In this document: positions 43,391 through 56,346 of the stretch, one piece after another
Position numbering within the stretch: position 1 is the stretch's first letter
How the letters are laid out: every line of letters starts with the position of its first letter
Assembly: GCF_001418655.1 (NCBI RefSeq)
Contig: NZ_LIQZ01000018.1
Coordinates: 1-64,000 of the forward strand
Direction: 5' to 3'
Source: Streptomyces phaeochromogenes
Lineage (GTDB): Bacteria > Actinomycetota > Actinomycetes > Streptomycetales > Streptomycetaceae
Length of the DNA: 64,000 nt
Notes under the pieces: model-generated
Database searches by the model: none
What the model was told of the DNA's origin: nothing
Seen by the model: only the letters and a program-made list of their open reading frames with translations
Translations under genes and position numbers: made by a program

Positions 43391-43867
43391 GTGACTTCCT
43401 CCTACGCGCGCCCGCGACCCCAGGAAGTGGCGCGTGTGACCTCAGAGGCGGCGGAACTGCTGGAAGTCCTGTGGGGGCGTGCCTCGACGGCTCCGGTGTC
43501 GGCGTCCCAGCTGCGTGTGCTGTTCATCCTGGAACACCACGAGGGCATCAACCTGCGCACGCTCGCCGACGCCCTGGGTTCCACGCCTCCCTCGACCAGC
43601 CGGCTCTGCGACCGCCTCCAGGCCGTGGGGTTCGTCGAACGCAGACCCGGTGCCACGAGCCGTCGCGAACTGCGGCTGTACCTCAGCCGCCGAGGAAGTG
43701 CCTTCCTGGTGGATCTGCGTTCCCGCCGCGAGCGGGCTCTGCAGTCCGTACTGGAGCACATGCCGGCCGCGCAACGGACCGCGCTGCTGGAGGGCCTGGT
43801 CGCCTTCTGTGCCGCCGCGGCGCAGGAGATCCACGAGGACGACGTTGCCGACGCCAGGACGGCCTGA
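43391..43867 (+). CDS. MarR-family regulator
   Basis: A 158-residue winged-helix protein: VSASQLRVLFILEHHEGINL, RTLADALGSTPPSTSRLCDRL, and the wing RRPGATSRRELRLYLSRRG. GTG at 43391 with GGGAGAG seven bases upstream; a GTG at 43436 is the alternative. Divergent from the altered SpoIIE-type gene. A GGGTAC SigB-like -10 lies at 43289-43294 but lacks a matching -35. It is the second MarR regulator flanking the stressosome operon. Confidence 0.85.
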   Translation: MTSSYARPRPQEVARVTSEAAELLEVLWGRASTAPVSASQLRVLFILEHHEGINLRTLADALGSTPPSTSRLCDRLQAVGFVERRPGATSRRELRLYLSRRGSAFLVDLRSRRERALQSVLEHMPAAQRTALLEGLVAFCAAAAQEIHEDDVADARTA

Positions 43868-43966
43868 CCGCCTCGCGGAACTCGCTCCGTGTGACTGTTC
43901 GTTGTCATCCAACGTCCCATCCCTGACCCCCTCCCCACGCCGCCGTACTGTTCGCGCTCCCGTCGT

Positions 43967-44350
43967 TCAGATCTCGGGCTCGCCCCGCGGTCTGTCCACG
44001 AGAGCGAGCGCTTCGTCGACGGTGTCGGACACGGGCACGGTGATGCTGACGCCTGTGAGGTCCAGGATCCGCCGCACGGCCGGTGGCGGCCCGATGATGT
44101 GCACGCTCCCGGAGGACTCCCGGGTCTGCTGGTACGCCCTGATGATGATGTTCATGCCGGACGAGTCCATGAAGGGCACCGCCGAGAGATCGAGCAGGAA
44201 GTGCCGGCGGCCGTGCTGGAACTGGTTCGCCAGGTGATGCTGCAGCCCTGTCGCGGTGTCGATGTCCAGATGGCCCTCGACCGTGAGCAGGGCGATGCCC
44301 TCGCGAGGCAGTGCTACCTCGACGGACAGCGGGTTCTGGGCAATGGACAC
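43967..44350 (-). CDS. STAS anti-sigma factor antagonist (RsbV/BldG-like)
   Basis: A 127-residue STAS protein: ALLTVEGHLDIDTATGLQ, FLLDLSAVPFMDSSGMNIII, HIIGPPPAVRRILDLTGV. The serine pair in MDSSGM is the position phosphorylated by RsbW-type kinases; when dephosphorylated it frees a sigma factor. GTG at 44350 after GGGAGG. A SigB-like promoter lies upstream, so the antagonist may be in a positive loop. It follows the large ANTAR-phosphatase gene on the same strand by 108 bases. Confidence 0.93.
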   Translation of the reverse strand: MSIAQNPLSVEVALPREGIALLTVEGHLDIDTATGLQHHLANQFQHGRRHFLLDLSAVPFMDSSGMNIIIRAYQQTRESSGSVHIIGPPPAVRRILDLTGVSITVPVSDTVDEALALVDRPRGEPEI

Positions 44351-44384
44351 AGGTACCTCCCGAAGAATTGACGGCTTGGCCCGG

Positions 44385-44409
44385 TTACCCCCCTGTGCGC
44401 ATTCGATGC
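44385..44409 (-). promoter_or_regulatory. SigB-like promoter of the anti-sigma antagonist gene
   Basis: On the minus strand GCAT, 15 bases, GGGTAA. It fits GNNT-N15-GGGTAC/T except for the final A; start about 45 bases before the GTG. Confidence 0.4.
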
Positions 44410-44458
44410 CCCCGGTGGCGGCCCGCGCGACGTGATCAGACTCTCGTCGGCGCCGCGG

Positions 44459-46959
44459 CTACGACACGCGGATGCCGATGATGCAGGTGTCGTCGTCGGT
44501 GTCCGACCTGCTGTACGTGAGCAGCCGGTCCAGTTGCTGGTCGAGCGTGGACGGGGCCGCACGGACCATCGTCAGCAACTGGGTCATGGACTCCTCCATC
44601 GAGCGGTCCCGGCGCTCGATCAGGCCGTCCGTGTACATCAACAGCGTGTCGTCGACCGCCAGTTGGACCTCGTCCTCCTCGTACGTCGCCTGGGGCGCCG
44701 CGCCCAGCAGCAACCCCTTGACGAGGGGCAGGGACGTCGCCCCCGTGTCGCGTACCAGCACGGGGGGCAGATGACCGGCCCTGGCCCACCGCAACGTACG
44801 GTTCTGAGGGTCGTAGAGGCCGCAGACCGCGGTGGCGGTGACGGTGCCCGTCAGATGGTGCGCCACGCTGTTGAGCCAGGTCAGCAGCTGGCCCGGGCCC
44901 GCGCCCGTCACGGCCAGTCCCCGCAGCGCGTTCCGCAGGACGACCATGCTGGTCGCCGCCTCCATGCCGTGACCCGCCACGTCACCCACGCACAGGAGCA
45001 CGAGACCGGACGGCAGGACGACCGCGTCGTACCAGTCGCCGCCCACCAGATGCTCCGTCTCGGCCGGCCGGTAGCGGACCGCCACGTCGATTCCGGGGGC
45101 CCGCAGCGGATCCTGGGTCGGGGGCATGATCGCGTGCTGAAGCTGCAGCGTGAGGCGGCTGCGTTCGGTCGCCTGCTGCTCGGTGTGGGCGAGCTGGACA
45201 CGGGTGGCGGCGAGCGCGACCTCCGTCCAGTGCTGGGCCGAGATGTCCTGGTATGCACCGCGTACGACGAACAGCCGGCCGTCGGCGTCGAGCACCGGCT
45301 CGGCCACCACCCGGATGTGGCGCGTCACCTCGTCGGGACGCCGGAGCCGGAACGAGGCGGACGCGGGTCGCCGGTGATGGAGCAGGGTGCGCAGGAAGCG
45401 GCCGATGGTGACGGCGTCGTCCGGATGCGCGTGGACGGGCAGCTCCTCCAGCGGTACGGGCGCGCTCGTCGGAGGCCTGCCGTACAGGGTGAAGAGCTGG
45501 GTGTTCCAGGTGATCTCACCTGTGAGCAGATTCTCCTCGAAGCCACCGATGCGGCCCAGGCGCTGTGCGTGCTGCAGGATGCTCGCGAGCCGTGCCGTCT
45601 CGTCCTCGATGCGCCAGATGAGCAGCACACTGTTGGCGTGCCGGCTGATGCTGATCTCCGCCACGGCCGACAGCGGCACCTGGTCGACGAGAGCCGTCAG
45701 GTTCATGCGCTGCGCGCGGAACGGCTCGCCCGTGGCGTAGACGCGCTCGATCCGCTGGAAGAGGTCGCTCTCCCCGGCGGCCATCGGGTACGCCTCCAGC
45801 AGCATCGCGCCGTTGACGAGCCCGCGCGGCCGGCCGGCCGGATCGAGGAAACGGCTGTTGACGTGATGGATGTGGAAGTCGACGAGCTGCCCGCCGTCGA
45901 GATAGGGGACGAGGACCAGGGCGGGGTCGTGCAGCCCGTCGGCCAGGTCCACCAGCTCGGTGGCGTCGGGGACGACACGCGGCTCGCGCAGGGCTTCGTC
46001 CCCGTGCACGAAGGCGTACGTCTCCAGCGTGCGGGCGCACAGTTCCGCCAGGGCCTCCACCTGGCGGACCACCTGGGGCGGTTGCGGTTCCAGGCGGGAG
46101 GGCCAGACGATCTCCAGCGCCCCGTGGATGCGGCCTCCGGTGCCGGCGGGAATGGCGGCCCTTCCGCCGTCGGGGTACTGGTGCTGGCCGATGGAGGGAA
46201 GACCGGTCTCGGCCAGTGATCCGATCCACTGCCCGGCGCGCTCGGAGAGGCTGGTGCGCGCCACCGTCACCACCCCCGGGGGCACGTGGTGCCAGCGCCC
46301 GGCCTCCGCAGGCGAGAACCCGGCACTGCCGGCCAGCGTCAGGGAACCGTCGGAACGCACGGTCCAGATGGCCACGGCCACCGCGCCGAGCGGGGTCAGC
46401 GCGTGCTGCAGCAGGGAGTCTGCGACTGCCTGGGTGTCGGGGGCGGCCAGCGCGCCGCTCTCGGCCTCCCGCATCCGTACGGCGGGGGAATGACCCCTCG
46501 ACGACGTATCGCCCGTGGGAGCGTCGGTGGACTTCGCCGCGGTCAGGAAGGCGTCGGCCACCTCCGAAAGCCGGTCGCGGGCAGCCTGGTTGATGACCTC
46601 GACGGCGAGTTCGAGTGTGCTCACCCCGGCCTGCTCGGTGAGTTCGGCGAGCTGGCGGGCGGCCTGTGCGGGCCCGCACCCCAGCCGCTCCACCAGGATG
46701 CCCTTGGCGAGTTCGATCAGGGCACGTCCGTCGGCCTCGGCCTGGGCCGCACGCACCTCGCGGCGCAGACGTTCCACCGTGGCGGCGAGCCTGCCCACCG
46801 GGTAGGTCGTGAGAAGGGCGGCCGAATCATCGGGCGACTCGTCCGCAGACTCGTTCCCCGGCTCATCCCCTGACTCGTCCGCCGTCTCGTCGGCCGGTTC
46901 CTCCGCGGACTCGTCCGGCGACCGTCCCTCGGCCGGATCAGGACACTGCTCGGTGCGGC

Positions 46960-46963
<4 letters not shown>
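44459..46963 (-). CDS. ANTAR-GAF-PAS-PAS-SpoIIE phosphatase
   Basis: An 834-residue multidomain protein. An acidic N-terminus (DES/DEP repeats, about residues 10-45) is followed by an ANTAR RNA-binding domain (about 55-125: RALIELAKGILVERLGCGPAQA), a GAF-like domain (about 175-310), two PAS domains (about 320-430 and 435-555, the second with GRIGGFEENLLTGEITWN), and a complete SpoIIE/PP2C domain (GGDWYDAVV, CVGDVAGHG, LMYTDGLIERR, DDDTCIIGI). The start is GTG 46963, overlapping the histidine kinase stop as GTGA; GTG 46975 is possible. It likely dephosphorylates STAS proteins under control of sensory domains, while ANTAR suggests binding to nascent RNA. Confidence 0.9.
46805..46930 (-). repeat. 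low-complexity acidic-repeat coding segment
   Basis: Degenerate tandem units of about 12 bases encoding DESx/DEPx motifs at the N-terminus of the ANTAR-phosphatase. Such tracts expand and contract readily. Confidence 0.6.
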
Positions 46964-50961
<3,998 letters not shown>

Positions 50962-51291
50962 GCGCACCCTCGTTCCGTTCAAGACAAGAGTCCCGTGAAA
51001 GGGGGGACTCGGAACTTCAGGCCCACTGCCGGACCCCTCCTCGTCGGCGCGGACCCGTGAATCGGGGGCCGCCCGTCGAAGAAGTACGCCGCAGGCTAAC
51101 CCGAAGGTCATGCCGTGAACAAAGCTCGAGCCAGATTGGTGCCGGGGAGGGTGATCTTGCCTGGAAAACGCCACCGGAGCCGCGCACGACGGAGCCCGCC
51201 GCCCTGCTGTCGCGAGGTGGGAACGTTCGCGAGAGCGGGACGGCGGGCTCGACGATTCAGTGCGGCGTCAGGCTGCCGACGGGACGGTGCT
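50962..51291. other. gap between sigma factor and histidine kinase genes
   Basis: 330 noncoding bases: the sigma-gene terminator (51192-51250) and a small inverted repeat GAGTCCC/GGGACTC (50988-51010) in the kinase leader. No clear promoter for the kinase was found. Confidence 0.5.
51192..51250 (-). terminator. terminator of the sigma factor gene
   Basis: 10-bp perfect arms GAGCCCGCCG and CGGCGGGCTC; the 39-base loop holds a second pairing TCGCGA/TCGCGA, forming an elongated hairpin just after the sigma stop at 51292. Confidence 0.65.
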
Positions 51292-52170
51292 TCACGCCAC
51301 CGAGGGATCGAGCAGACCGGCGCGCAGCCGCTTGATGATGCGGCTGATCAGTCGCGACACATGCATCTGCGAGATGCCGAGGACCTCACCGATCTCCGCC
51401 TGGGTCCGCTCCTCGACGAACCGCAGATGGATGATGAGGCGCTCGCGCTCGTCGAGTTCGGCGATGAGGGGGGACAGGGAGTGGAGGTCGTCCACGAGCT
51501 CCAGCGCGTGGTCGTCCTCGCCGATGAAGTCGGCCAGGACGGTCTCGCCCTGCGAGTCGCCGTCGGAGGTGAGGGCCGCGTCGAGCGATGAGGAGTTGTA
51601 GCAGTTCGCCGCCTTGCGGGCCTCGATGACCTCTTCCTCGGGCAGCGACATGAGCTGCGACAGCTCGGCGGTCGTGGGCGTACGCCCCAGACGCGTCCGC
51701 AGTTCCTCCGTGGCCTTCGCCAGCTCGACCCGGGCCTCCTGCAGCCGGCGCGGCACATGGACGGCCCAGCTCGTGTCGCGGAAGAACCGCTTGATCTCGC
51801 CGACGATGTAGGGGACGGCGAAGGAGGTGAACTCCACCTCGCGGGTCAGCTCGAACCGGTCGATGGCCTTGATGAGCCCGATGGTGCCGACCTGGACGAT
51901 GTCCTCCATCGAGTCGCCCCGGCCGCGGAACCGGGAGGCCGCGTACCGGACGAGGGACAGGTTCATCTCGATCAGGGTGTTGCGCGCGTACTGGTACTCG
52001 CGCGTGCCTTCCTCCAGCACGGCCAGGCGGTCGAAGAACTGTCGGGACAGCTCGCGAGCGTCCTTCGGCTTGATCAGCGACGGTTCGTCGATGAGAGGCA
52101 GTGCCGTCTCGTCGACTGTCTGCGTGCGCTGTGCCGTGGCCGTTGTTTCGCCTGCCGTCACGGCTGTCAT
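51292..52170 (-). CDS. SigB/SigF/SigG-family RNA polymerase sigma factor
   Basis: A 292-residue alternative sigma factor of the general-stress group. Region 2 reads LVRYAASRFRGRGDSMEDIVQ and VGTIGLIKAIDRFE; region 3 VHVPRRLQEARVELAKATEE and TPTTAELSQLMSLPEEEV; region 4 ELDERERLIIHLRFVEERTQ and GEVLGISQMHVSRLISRI. ATG at 52170; GTG at 52179 is possible. It is divergent from a second sigma factor and its product is presumably held by one of the nearby RsbW-like anti-sigma kinases. Confidence 0.95.
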   Translation of the reverse strand: MTAVTAGETTATAQRTQTVDETALPLIDEPSLIKPKDARELSRQFFDRLAVLEEGTREYQYARNTLIEMNLSLVRYAASRFRGRGDSMEDIVQVGTIGLIKAIDRFELTREVEFTSFAVPYIVGEIKRFFRDTSWAVHVPRRLQEARVELAKATEELRTRLGRTPTTAELSQLMSLPEEEVIEARKAANCYNSSSLDAALTSDGDSQGETVLADFIGEDDHALELVDDLHSLSPLIAELDERERLIIHLRFVEERTQAEIGEVLGISQMHVSRLISRIIKRLRAGLLDPSVA

Positions 52171-52573
52171 GCCGTCCACCCCACTCGTCGGCGCTGATGT
52201 GTCAAAGCCCGCATGCCCTGCTTCGGGCCGCTCACTCCCTCCAAGAGGTAAGAGAAATAGGTTGCCGGGAGGATCTGGCCGGAAGTCGCCCCTTTGTTCC
52301 CTTTCTTGAGGGGGTTTCGGGCGGGCGCCGACCGGAGACGAGGCCAGGCCGGAGCCGTGACGGGACGAGAATCCCGCCGCCGCACCGCGTGGTCGATTTC
52401 GAGAAGCGGTGTTTTCCCTCGGGAAGCACGGGCAAGCGGAATTTCGTGCTTCGGACCGGAGGCACGTCCGTAGGAGCGAGTAGGTGTGAGCTCCGGGGGC
52501 CTCCGGGCGTCTCGGGCGACACCACTCCTCCTGCGGCATTCCCCCGCAAGCCAATGCTCAGGAGCGAATCCAT
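52171..52573. other. 403-bp region between divergent sigma factor genes
   Basis: Noncoding. It contains an 8-bp inverted repeat GAAGCACG/CGTGCTTC (52423-52452). A degenerate SigB-like sequence GTTT, 15 bases, GGGCAA (52411-52435) faces the plus-strand sigma gene, with two mismatches in the -10. TTGACA occurs on the minus strand near the other start without a -10. Confidence 0.5.
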
Positions 52574-53521
52574 ATGTCTAGCGATTTGTCGATTAATCGA
52601 CCTGGCGAGCCCATGAGCACGGAGACGGCTGTCCGGCCGGACTCATCCACCCGGCCGTCCGCCCATGCGAAGCACCCGTCCACCCACGCGAAGCACTCGC
52701 ACGACGACGCTCCTGACGCCGCGGCCGCGTTCGCCCGGCTCGCCGAACTGGAGGACGGCCCCGAACGGGACGCCGTACGCGACGAACTGGTGACCGTATG
52801 GCTGCCCATGGCCCACCGGATCGCCGGCCGTTTTCGCGACCGGGGCGAGTCGGTCGAGGACCTGCGCCAGGTCGCGGCCATGGGGCTGGTGAAGGCCGTC
52901 GACCGGTACGACCCCTCGCGCGGGGCGTTCGAGAGTTACGCCGTGCCCACCATCACCGGTGAGGTGAAGCGCCACTTCCGGGACCGGATGTGGGCGCTCA
53001 GAGTGCCCCGCCGGGTCCAGGAACTACGGAACAAGGTGCGGCTGGCCCGTCGGGATCTCACGCTGAATCCCGGATCCCCGGAGCCGACGGTGGCCGCGAT
53101 CGCGGCACACACCGGGCTGACGGAGGACGAGGTCGGCGCGGGGATGGAAGCGATGGAGAGCTTCAGCACGCTGTCCCTTGACGCCGAACTCGCCTCCGCG
53201 GAAGACAACTACAGCCTCGCGGACACGCTGGGAGACGTCGATTCCTCGTACGAGCTGGTCGTCGACCGGGAAGCGGCCAGGGAGGGACTGCGCCGGCTGC
53301 CCGAACGCGAGCGGGCCATCCTGTACATGCGCTTCTTCGAGGACATGACGCAGACGCGCATAGCCGATGTGCTCGGCATCTCCCAGATGCACGTCTCACG
53401 TCTCATCACCCGCAGCTGCGCGCGTGTCAGGGACGAGGCGATGGGCGGGCAGCAGTCCGGAGCCGGTCACCCCGATGCCGACGGGCGGACCGACAGCGAC
53501 GGACGCACCAGGGCCGCGTGA
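52574..53521 (+). CDS. SigB/SigF/SigG-family RNA polymerase sigma factor
   Basis: A 315-residue sigma factor. The first 55 residues are a divergent, histidine-rich tail (AHAKHPSTHAKHSHDDAPD). Region 2 is MAHRIAGRFRDRGESVEDLR and QVAAMGLVKAVDRYDPSRGA; region 3 LRVPRRVQELRNKVRLARRD; region 4 LPERERAILYMRFFEDMTQT and ADVLGISQMHVSRLITRSC. ATG 52574 has GGAG nine bases upstream; ATG 52613 is a shorter alternative. The DUF5133 gene follows directly. Regulation is probably by the MEDS-HATPase or the other HATPase proteins downstream. Confidence 0.94.
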   Translation: MSSDLSINRPGEPMSTETAVRPDSSTRPSAHAKHPSTHAKHSHDDAPDAAAAFARLAELEDGPERDAVRDELVTVWLPMAHRIAGRFRDRGESVEDLRQVAAMGLVKAVDRYDPSRGAFESYAVPTITGEVKRHFRDRMWALRVPRRVQELRNKVRLARRDLTLNPGSPEPTVAAIAAHTGLTEDEVGAGMEAMESFSTLSLDAELASAEDNYSLADTLGDVDSSYELVVDREAAREGLRRLPERERAILYMRFFEDMTQTRIADVLGISQMHVSRLITRSCARVRDEAMGGQQSGAGHPDADGRTDSDGRTRAA

Positions 53522-53583
53522 CACGGAAAGCCGGTGAGGCCCAGAAGGCCGAGGAAGCCGAGGAGGCCGGAGGAGTGAGTCCG

Positions 53584-53913
53584 ATGCTGATGCCCCACCC
53601 CGCGACCCTGCGCAGGCTCGTGGACGAGTACGAGGCGCTGATCGTCCCTGAGGACGAGAGCGGCGCCGTGGCGAAACCGGACCAGCGGGCGCAGGACCTC
53701 GCGTACACCCTCTGCGTGTCGACCGGCACGCGAGACGTGAGGCGTGCTCTGGAGAGGGCGCGCCGCCATCTCGCGGCCGTCCGGCGGCCCGTGGTTCCGA
53801 TGCGGCCCGTGGCACCCGTAGCACCCGTGGAGCCGGTGGCGCTGCCGGCTCCACGGCCTCCCGGTACGGGCGGTCCCGAGGCGCGTGACGGCGGAGAGGC
53901 AGTCTCCAGGTGA
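53584..53913 (+). CDS. DUF5133-like small protein
   Basis: A 109-residue protein beginning MLMPHPATLRRLVDEYEAL and containing AYTLCVSTGTRDVRRALERA, the pattern of the DUF5133 family found beside stress genes in actinomycetes. The tail is a run of proline-valine repeats (RPVAPVAPVEPVALPAP). Start uncertain: ATG 53584 fits the family; GTG 53575 has GGAGG eight bases upstream, and GTG 53518 overlaps the sigma stop (GTGA) but adds an extension with poor codon bias. Function unknown; probably co-transcribed with the sigma gene. Confidence 0.8.
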   Translation: MLMPHPATLRRLVDEYEALIVPEDESGAVAKPDQRAQDLAYTLCVSTGTRDVRRALERARRHLAAVRRPVVPMRPVAPVAPVEPVALPAPRPPGTGGPEARDGGEAVSR

Positions 53914-53916
53914 ACC

Positions 53917-53954
53917 CCGCGGGCCGGGCGCGCAGACGTGCGACCGGCCCGCGG
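53917..53954 (+). terminator. terminator after the sigma-DUF5133 operon
   Basis: 11-bp perfect stem CCGCGGGCCGG/CCGGCCCGCGG with a 16-base loop, starting four bases after the stop. Confidence 0.75.
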
Positions 53955-54208
53955 GATGCGCGACGCCGACGCGGGCACGTTCATGGAACGTCAGTGCGAC
54001 GGCGTATTGTGGCCCCCGGGGTGGCACCGGTGGACCTGATGGGCAGCACGGACAGATCGTTGTCCGTGTCGAGGTCCCGCGGCGGTGGGCCGCCCCGGCC
54101 GAGTCGGCCGACGGTCGGCTTCGTGCCCGGTGCCCACGAGACCCGGGCCGGGCGGTGGCGGATGTCCCAGACCTCTCGGCCCCTACCCCCGAAGACTGGT
54201 GGGGCGGC

Positions 54209-55144
54209 ATGACGACGACGGCGACCGAGGACGCCCCCTTCGTCCATCCCGCGCTCTTCTACCGCGGTGACGAGGAGTACGTGGCCGGGACCGTGCCCTT
54301 CCTCCTGGAGGGACTGGCGGCGTCGGAGCCCGTCGCGGTGGCCGCCCCCGTCCCGCGGCTGGAAGTGATCTCGGCCGCGCTGGGAACGGCGGCCGAGGCC
54401 GTCCACTTTGTCGACATGACCAGAGCCGGCCGCAACCCCGGCCGCATCATCCCGTCGGTCCTCCGGGCCTTCGCCGACGCCAGGCGCGGCGGCCCTGTGC
54501 GCATCATCGGCGAACCGATCTGGTCCGGTCGCACCGCCACGGAGTATCCCGCCTGCGTCCAGCACGAGGCCCTGATCAACGCGGCGTTCCGCGGCCGGGA
54601 CGTGACCATCCTCTGTCCGTACGACGCGCGGACGCTGCCGGACGACGTCCTCGCCGATGCCCACGCCACGCACCCTCTGCTCATCACCGCGGGTCATCAG
54701 TCGGTCAGCGGCGCCTACGACCCGGTGAAGGTGCTCGACCGCTACAACGAACCGCTGCTGTGTCCGCCAGGGGCGGCGACCGTCCGGTTCGACGCCGAAG
54801 CCCTGCCCGTCACCCGGGACTTCGCGCTCCAGGAAGCGCGGGAGCGGGGGATGGGAGCCGTCCGCCTCCAGGATCTGGCGCTGGTCGTGGCGGAGTTGAC
54901 CACGAACAGCGTGGTGCACGCCGGCGGCAGGGGAACGCTGCGCCTGTGGGCGGAGAGCGAGCAGATCGTCTGTGAGGTCCAGGACACCGGCCGCCTGACC
55001 GACCCCCTCGTGGGCCGCCGCCCGGCACCCCCCGACCAACTCGGCGGCCGAGGCCTCCTCCTCGTTCACCACCTTTCGGATCTGGTCCGCGTGCACACCG
55101 ATGAGCACGGCACGACGATCCGCAGCTACGTGGCGCGCGCATAG
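54209..55144 (+). CDS. RsbA-like anti-sigma factor: MEDS sensor plus HATPase
   Basis: A 311-residue protein. Residues about 10-165 are a MEDS domain (HPALFYRGDEEYVAGTVPFL, IGEPIWSGRTATEYPACVQHE), a sensory fold seen in DcmR-type and RsbA-type regulators. About 195-305 are an RsbW-type HATPase (N box LVVAELTTNSVVHAGG, G1 VQDTGRLTDP, G2 GGRGLLLVHHL). It probably sequesters one of the sigma factors and phosphorylates its antagonist. ATG at 54209; GGTGGGG upstream. The 295 bases before it hold only the terminator of the previous operon and a TATTGT -10-like box near 54005. Confidence 0.9.
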   Translation: MTTTATEDAPFVHPALFYRGDEEYVAGTVPFLLEGLAASEPVAVAAPVPRLEVISAALGTAAEAVHFVDMTRAGRNPGRIIPSVLRAFADARRGGPVRIIGEPIWSGRTATEYPACVQHEALINAAFRGRDVTILCPYDARTLPDDVLADAHATHPLLITAGHQSVSGAYDPVKVLDRYNEPLLCPPGAATVRFDAEALPVTRDFALQEARERGMGAVRLQDLALVVAELTTNSVVHAGGRGTLRLWAESEQIVCEVQDTGRLTDPLVGRRPAPPDQLGGRGLLLVHHLSDLVRVHTDEHGTTIRSYVARA

Positions 55145-55160
55145 AGCACGCGGACGTGGC

Positions 55161-55181
55161 GGCGTGCGCGTAAAGCACGCC
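55161..55181 (+). terminator. hairpin after the anti-sigma gene
   Basis: 7-bp stem GGCGTGC/GCACGCC with a 7-base loop, 17 bases after the stop. Confidence 0.5.
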
Positions 55182-55208
55182 GGAAGGCCCTTTCGGCGAA
55201 ATCGTTGC

Positions 55209-55233
55209 GAATGCCAGTCCATCGGCAGGGTAT
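55209..55233 (+). promoter_or_regulatory. SigB-type promoter
   Basis: GAAT, 15 bases, GGGTAT: an exact match to the Streptomyces SigB consensus GNNT-N14-16-GGGTAC/T. The start point near 55240 is about 90 bases before the PRC-barrel gene. Confidence 0.6.
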
Positions 55234-55329
55234 TTGCTGCCCGTGGAGCACGACGGGCGGCGGACGTCCGGCCGCGGTGCTCCACCCGGTCTCACACGAG
55301 ACGGAACGCACACGGACGGAAGGAGCGGC

Positions 55330-55701
55330 GTGGTCACCGACAGAATCTGGTCGTACGCAGGGGACAGCGGGCACACGGAGGGGCAGCAGCTCACGGGGTT
55401 CACGGTGGTGGCGTCCGACGGCACGATCGGGCATGTGGACCGGCAGGCCGACGACTCGGGCCTGCGCCATCTGATCGTGGACACCGGAGTCTGGCTGTTC
55501 GGCAGCAGCGTGCTGATACCCGTGGGCGTCGTCACCGCCGTCGACACGCAGGCCAAGGAGGTCAGGGTGGCGTGCACCGAGGAGGAGATAAAGGCCGCGC
55601 CGCGGTTCAAGACCGATCGAGAGACGCTGGACCCCGAGTACCTCGCCGGTGTCGGCGGCTACTACCGGAGTCTGCCTCCACGACAGGCGACCACACCCTG
55701 A
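55330..55701 (+). CDS. PRC-barrel domain protein, predicted SigB-regulon member
   Basis: A 123-residue protein with a PRC-barrel: GQQLTGFTVVASDGTIGHVDR, LIVDTGVWLFGSSVLIPVGVV and VDTQAKEVRVACTEEEIKAAP. Such stand-alone PRC-barrel proteins often accompany general-stress responses; biochemical roles are unknown. GTG at 55330 with AGGAG upstream. The SigB-type promoter ahead of it links it to the sigma factors in this block. Confidence 0.88.
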   Translation: MVTDRIWSYAGDSGHTEGQQLTGFTVVASDGTIGHVDRQADDSGLRHLIVDTGVWLFGSSVLIPVGVVTAVDTQAKEVRVACTEEEIKAAPRFKTDRETLDPEYLAGVGGYYRSLPPRQATTP

Positions 55702-55820
55702 CCCGGCACGACGGTCGGGGGATTCGCACCCATGGTCGTGCGCTCAGTGGGAAGACGGATGTCGACGGACCCGTTCCGGGACCCGGCATCGAGCGAGCAG
55801 ATCTCAGGGGCACGACGGAT

Positions 55821-56294
55821 ATGGACCGAATCGACACGACTGCCTTCGCGTCGCCCGACCACATGCCCGATCGCAGGGCCGGTGGGACGTCGATGACGGC
55901 CGTTCCGATCACCACCGCGGCGATGGCCCGTGCCCACGTCCGCGCCGTGGTGCTGGAACAGTGGAACACCCCGTCCCGCAGGGCGACGGAGACCGCTGTC
56001 ATCGATCTCCTGCTGGTCGTCTCGGAGCTGGCCGCGAACGCCGTCCGGCACGGGGGCGGGCTGGTCGGGGTCGAGGCGACGCCCACGCGCGAGGGCGTGC
56101 GGCTGGCCGTGCACGACAACAGTGACGTCGTCCCCGCCGCCGCCTTCGGCTCGGGCGGCCTTCCCCCGGTCCATCACGGCAACGGCTTCGGCTGGCCGCT
56201 GATCATCCGGCTGGCGCGCGACATCGCCATCGAAAGGCGCCCGGGAGGCGGCAAGACCATCAGCGTCCTGGTGCCGCTCCAGACCGCGCCGTAG
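55821..56294 (+). CDS. RsbW-like HATPase anti-sigma kinase
   Basis: A 157-residue protein with a single HATPase domain: LLVVSELAANAVRHGGG (N box), LAVHDNSDVVP (G1 position, where the usual DxGxG is reduced to DNS), NGFGWPLIIRLARD (G2, degenerate). The weak glycine motifs suggest reduced ATP binding. ATG 55821 is used; ATG 55893 with GGTGGGA upstream is a possible shorter start. It may bind a sigma factor or an STAS protein. Confidence 0.85.
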   Translation: MDRIDTTAFASPDHMPDRRAGGTSMTAVPITTAAMARAHVRAVVLEQWNTPSRRATETAVIDLLLVVSELAANAVRHGGGLVGVEATPTREGVRLAVHDNSDVVPAAAFGSGGLPPVHHGNGFGWPLIIRLARDIAIERRPGGGKTISVLVPLQTAP

Positions 56295-56346
56295 CTACTG
56301 CGGTGAATCAGGAGCCGTAGGACAATCCAGGGAACGCCGGGGAACG

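Noticed and set aside
53518..53583. DUF5133 protein starting at GTG 53518 that overlaps the sigma stop as GTGA
   Set aside because: The added 22 codons have poor third-position GC and encode a low-complexity run; the family begins at the later methionine. The GTGA overlap could still be real, so this is only disfavoured.
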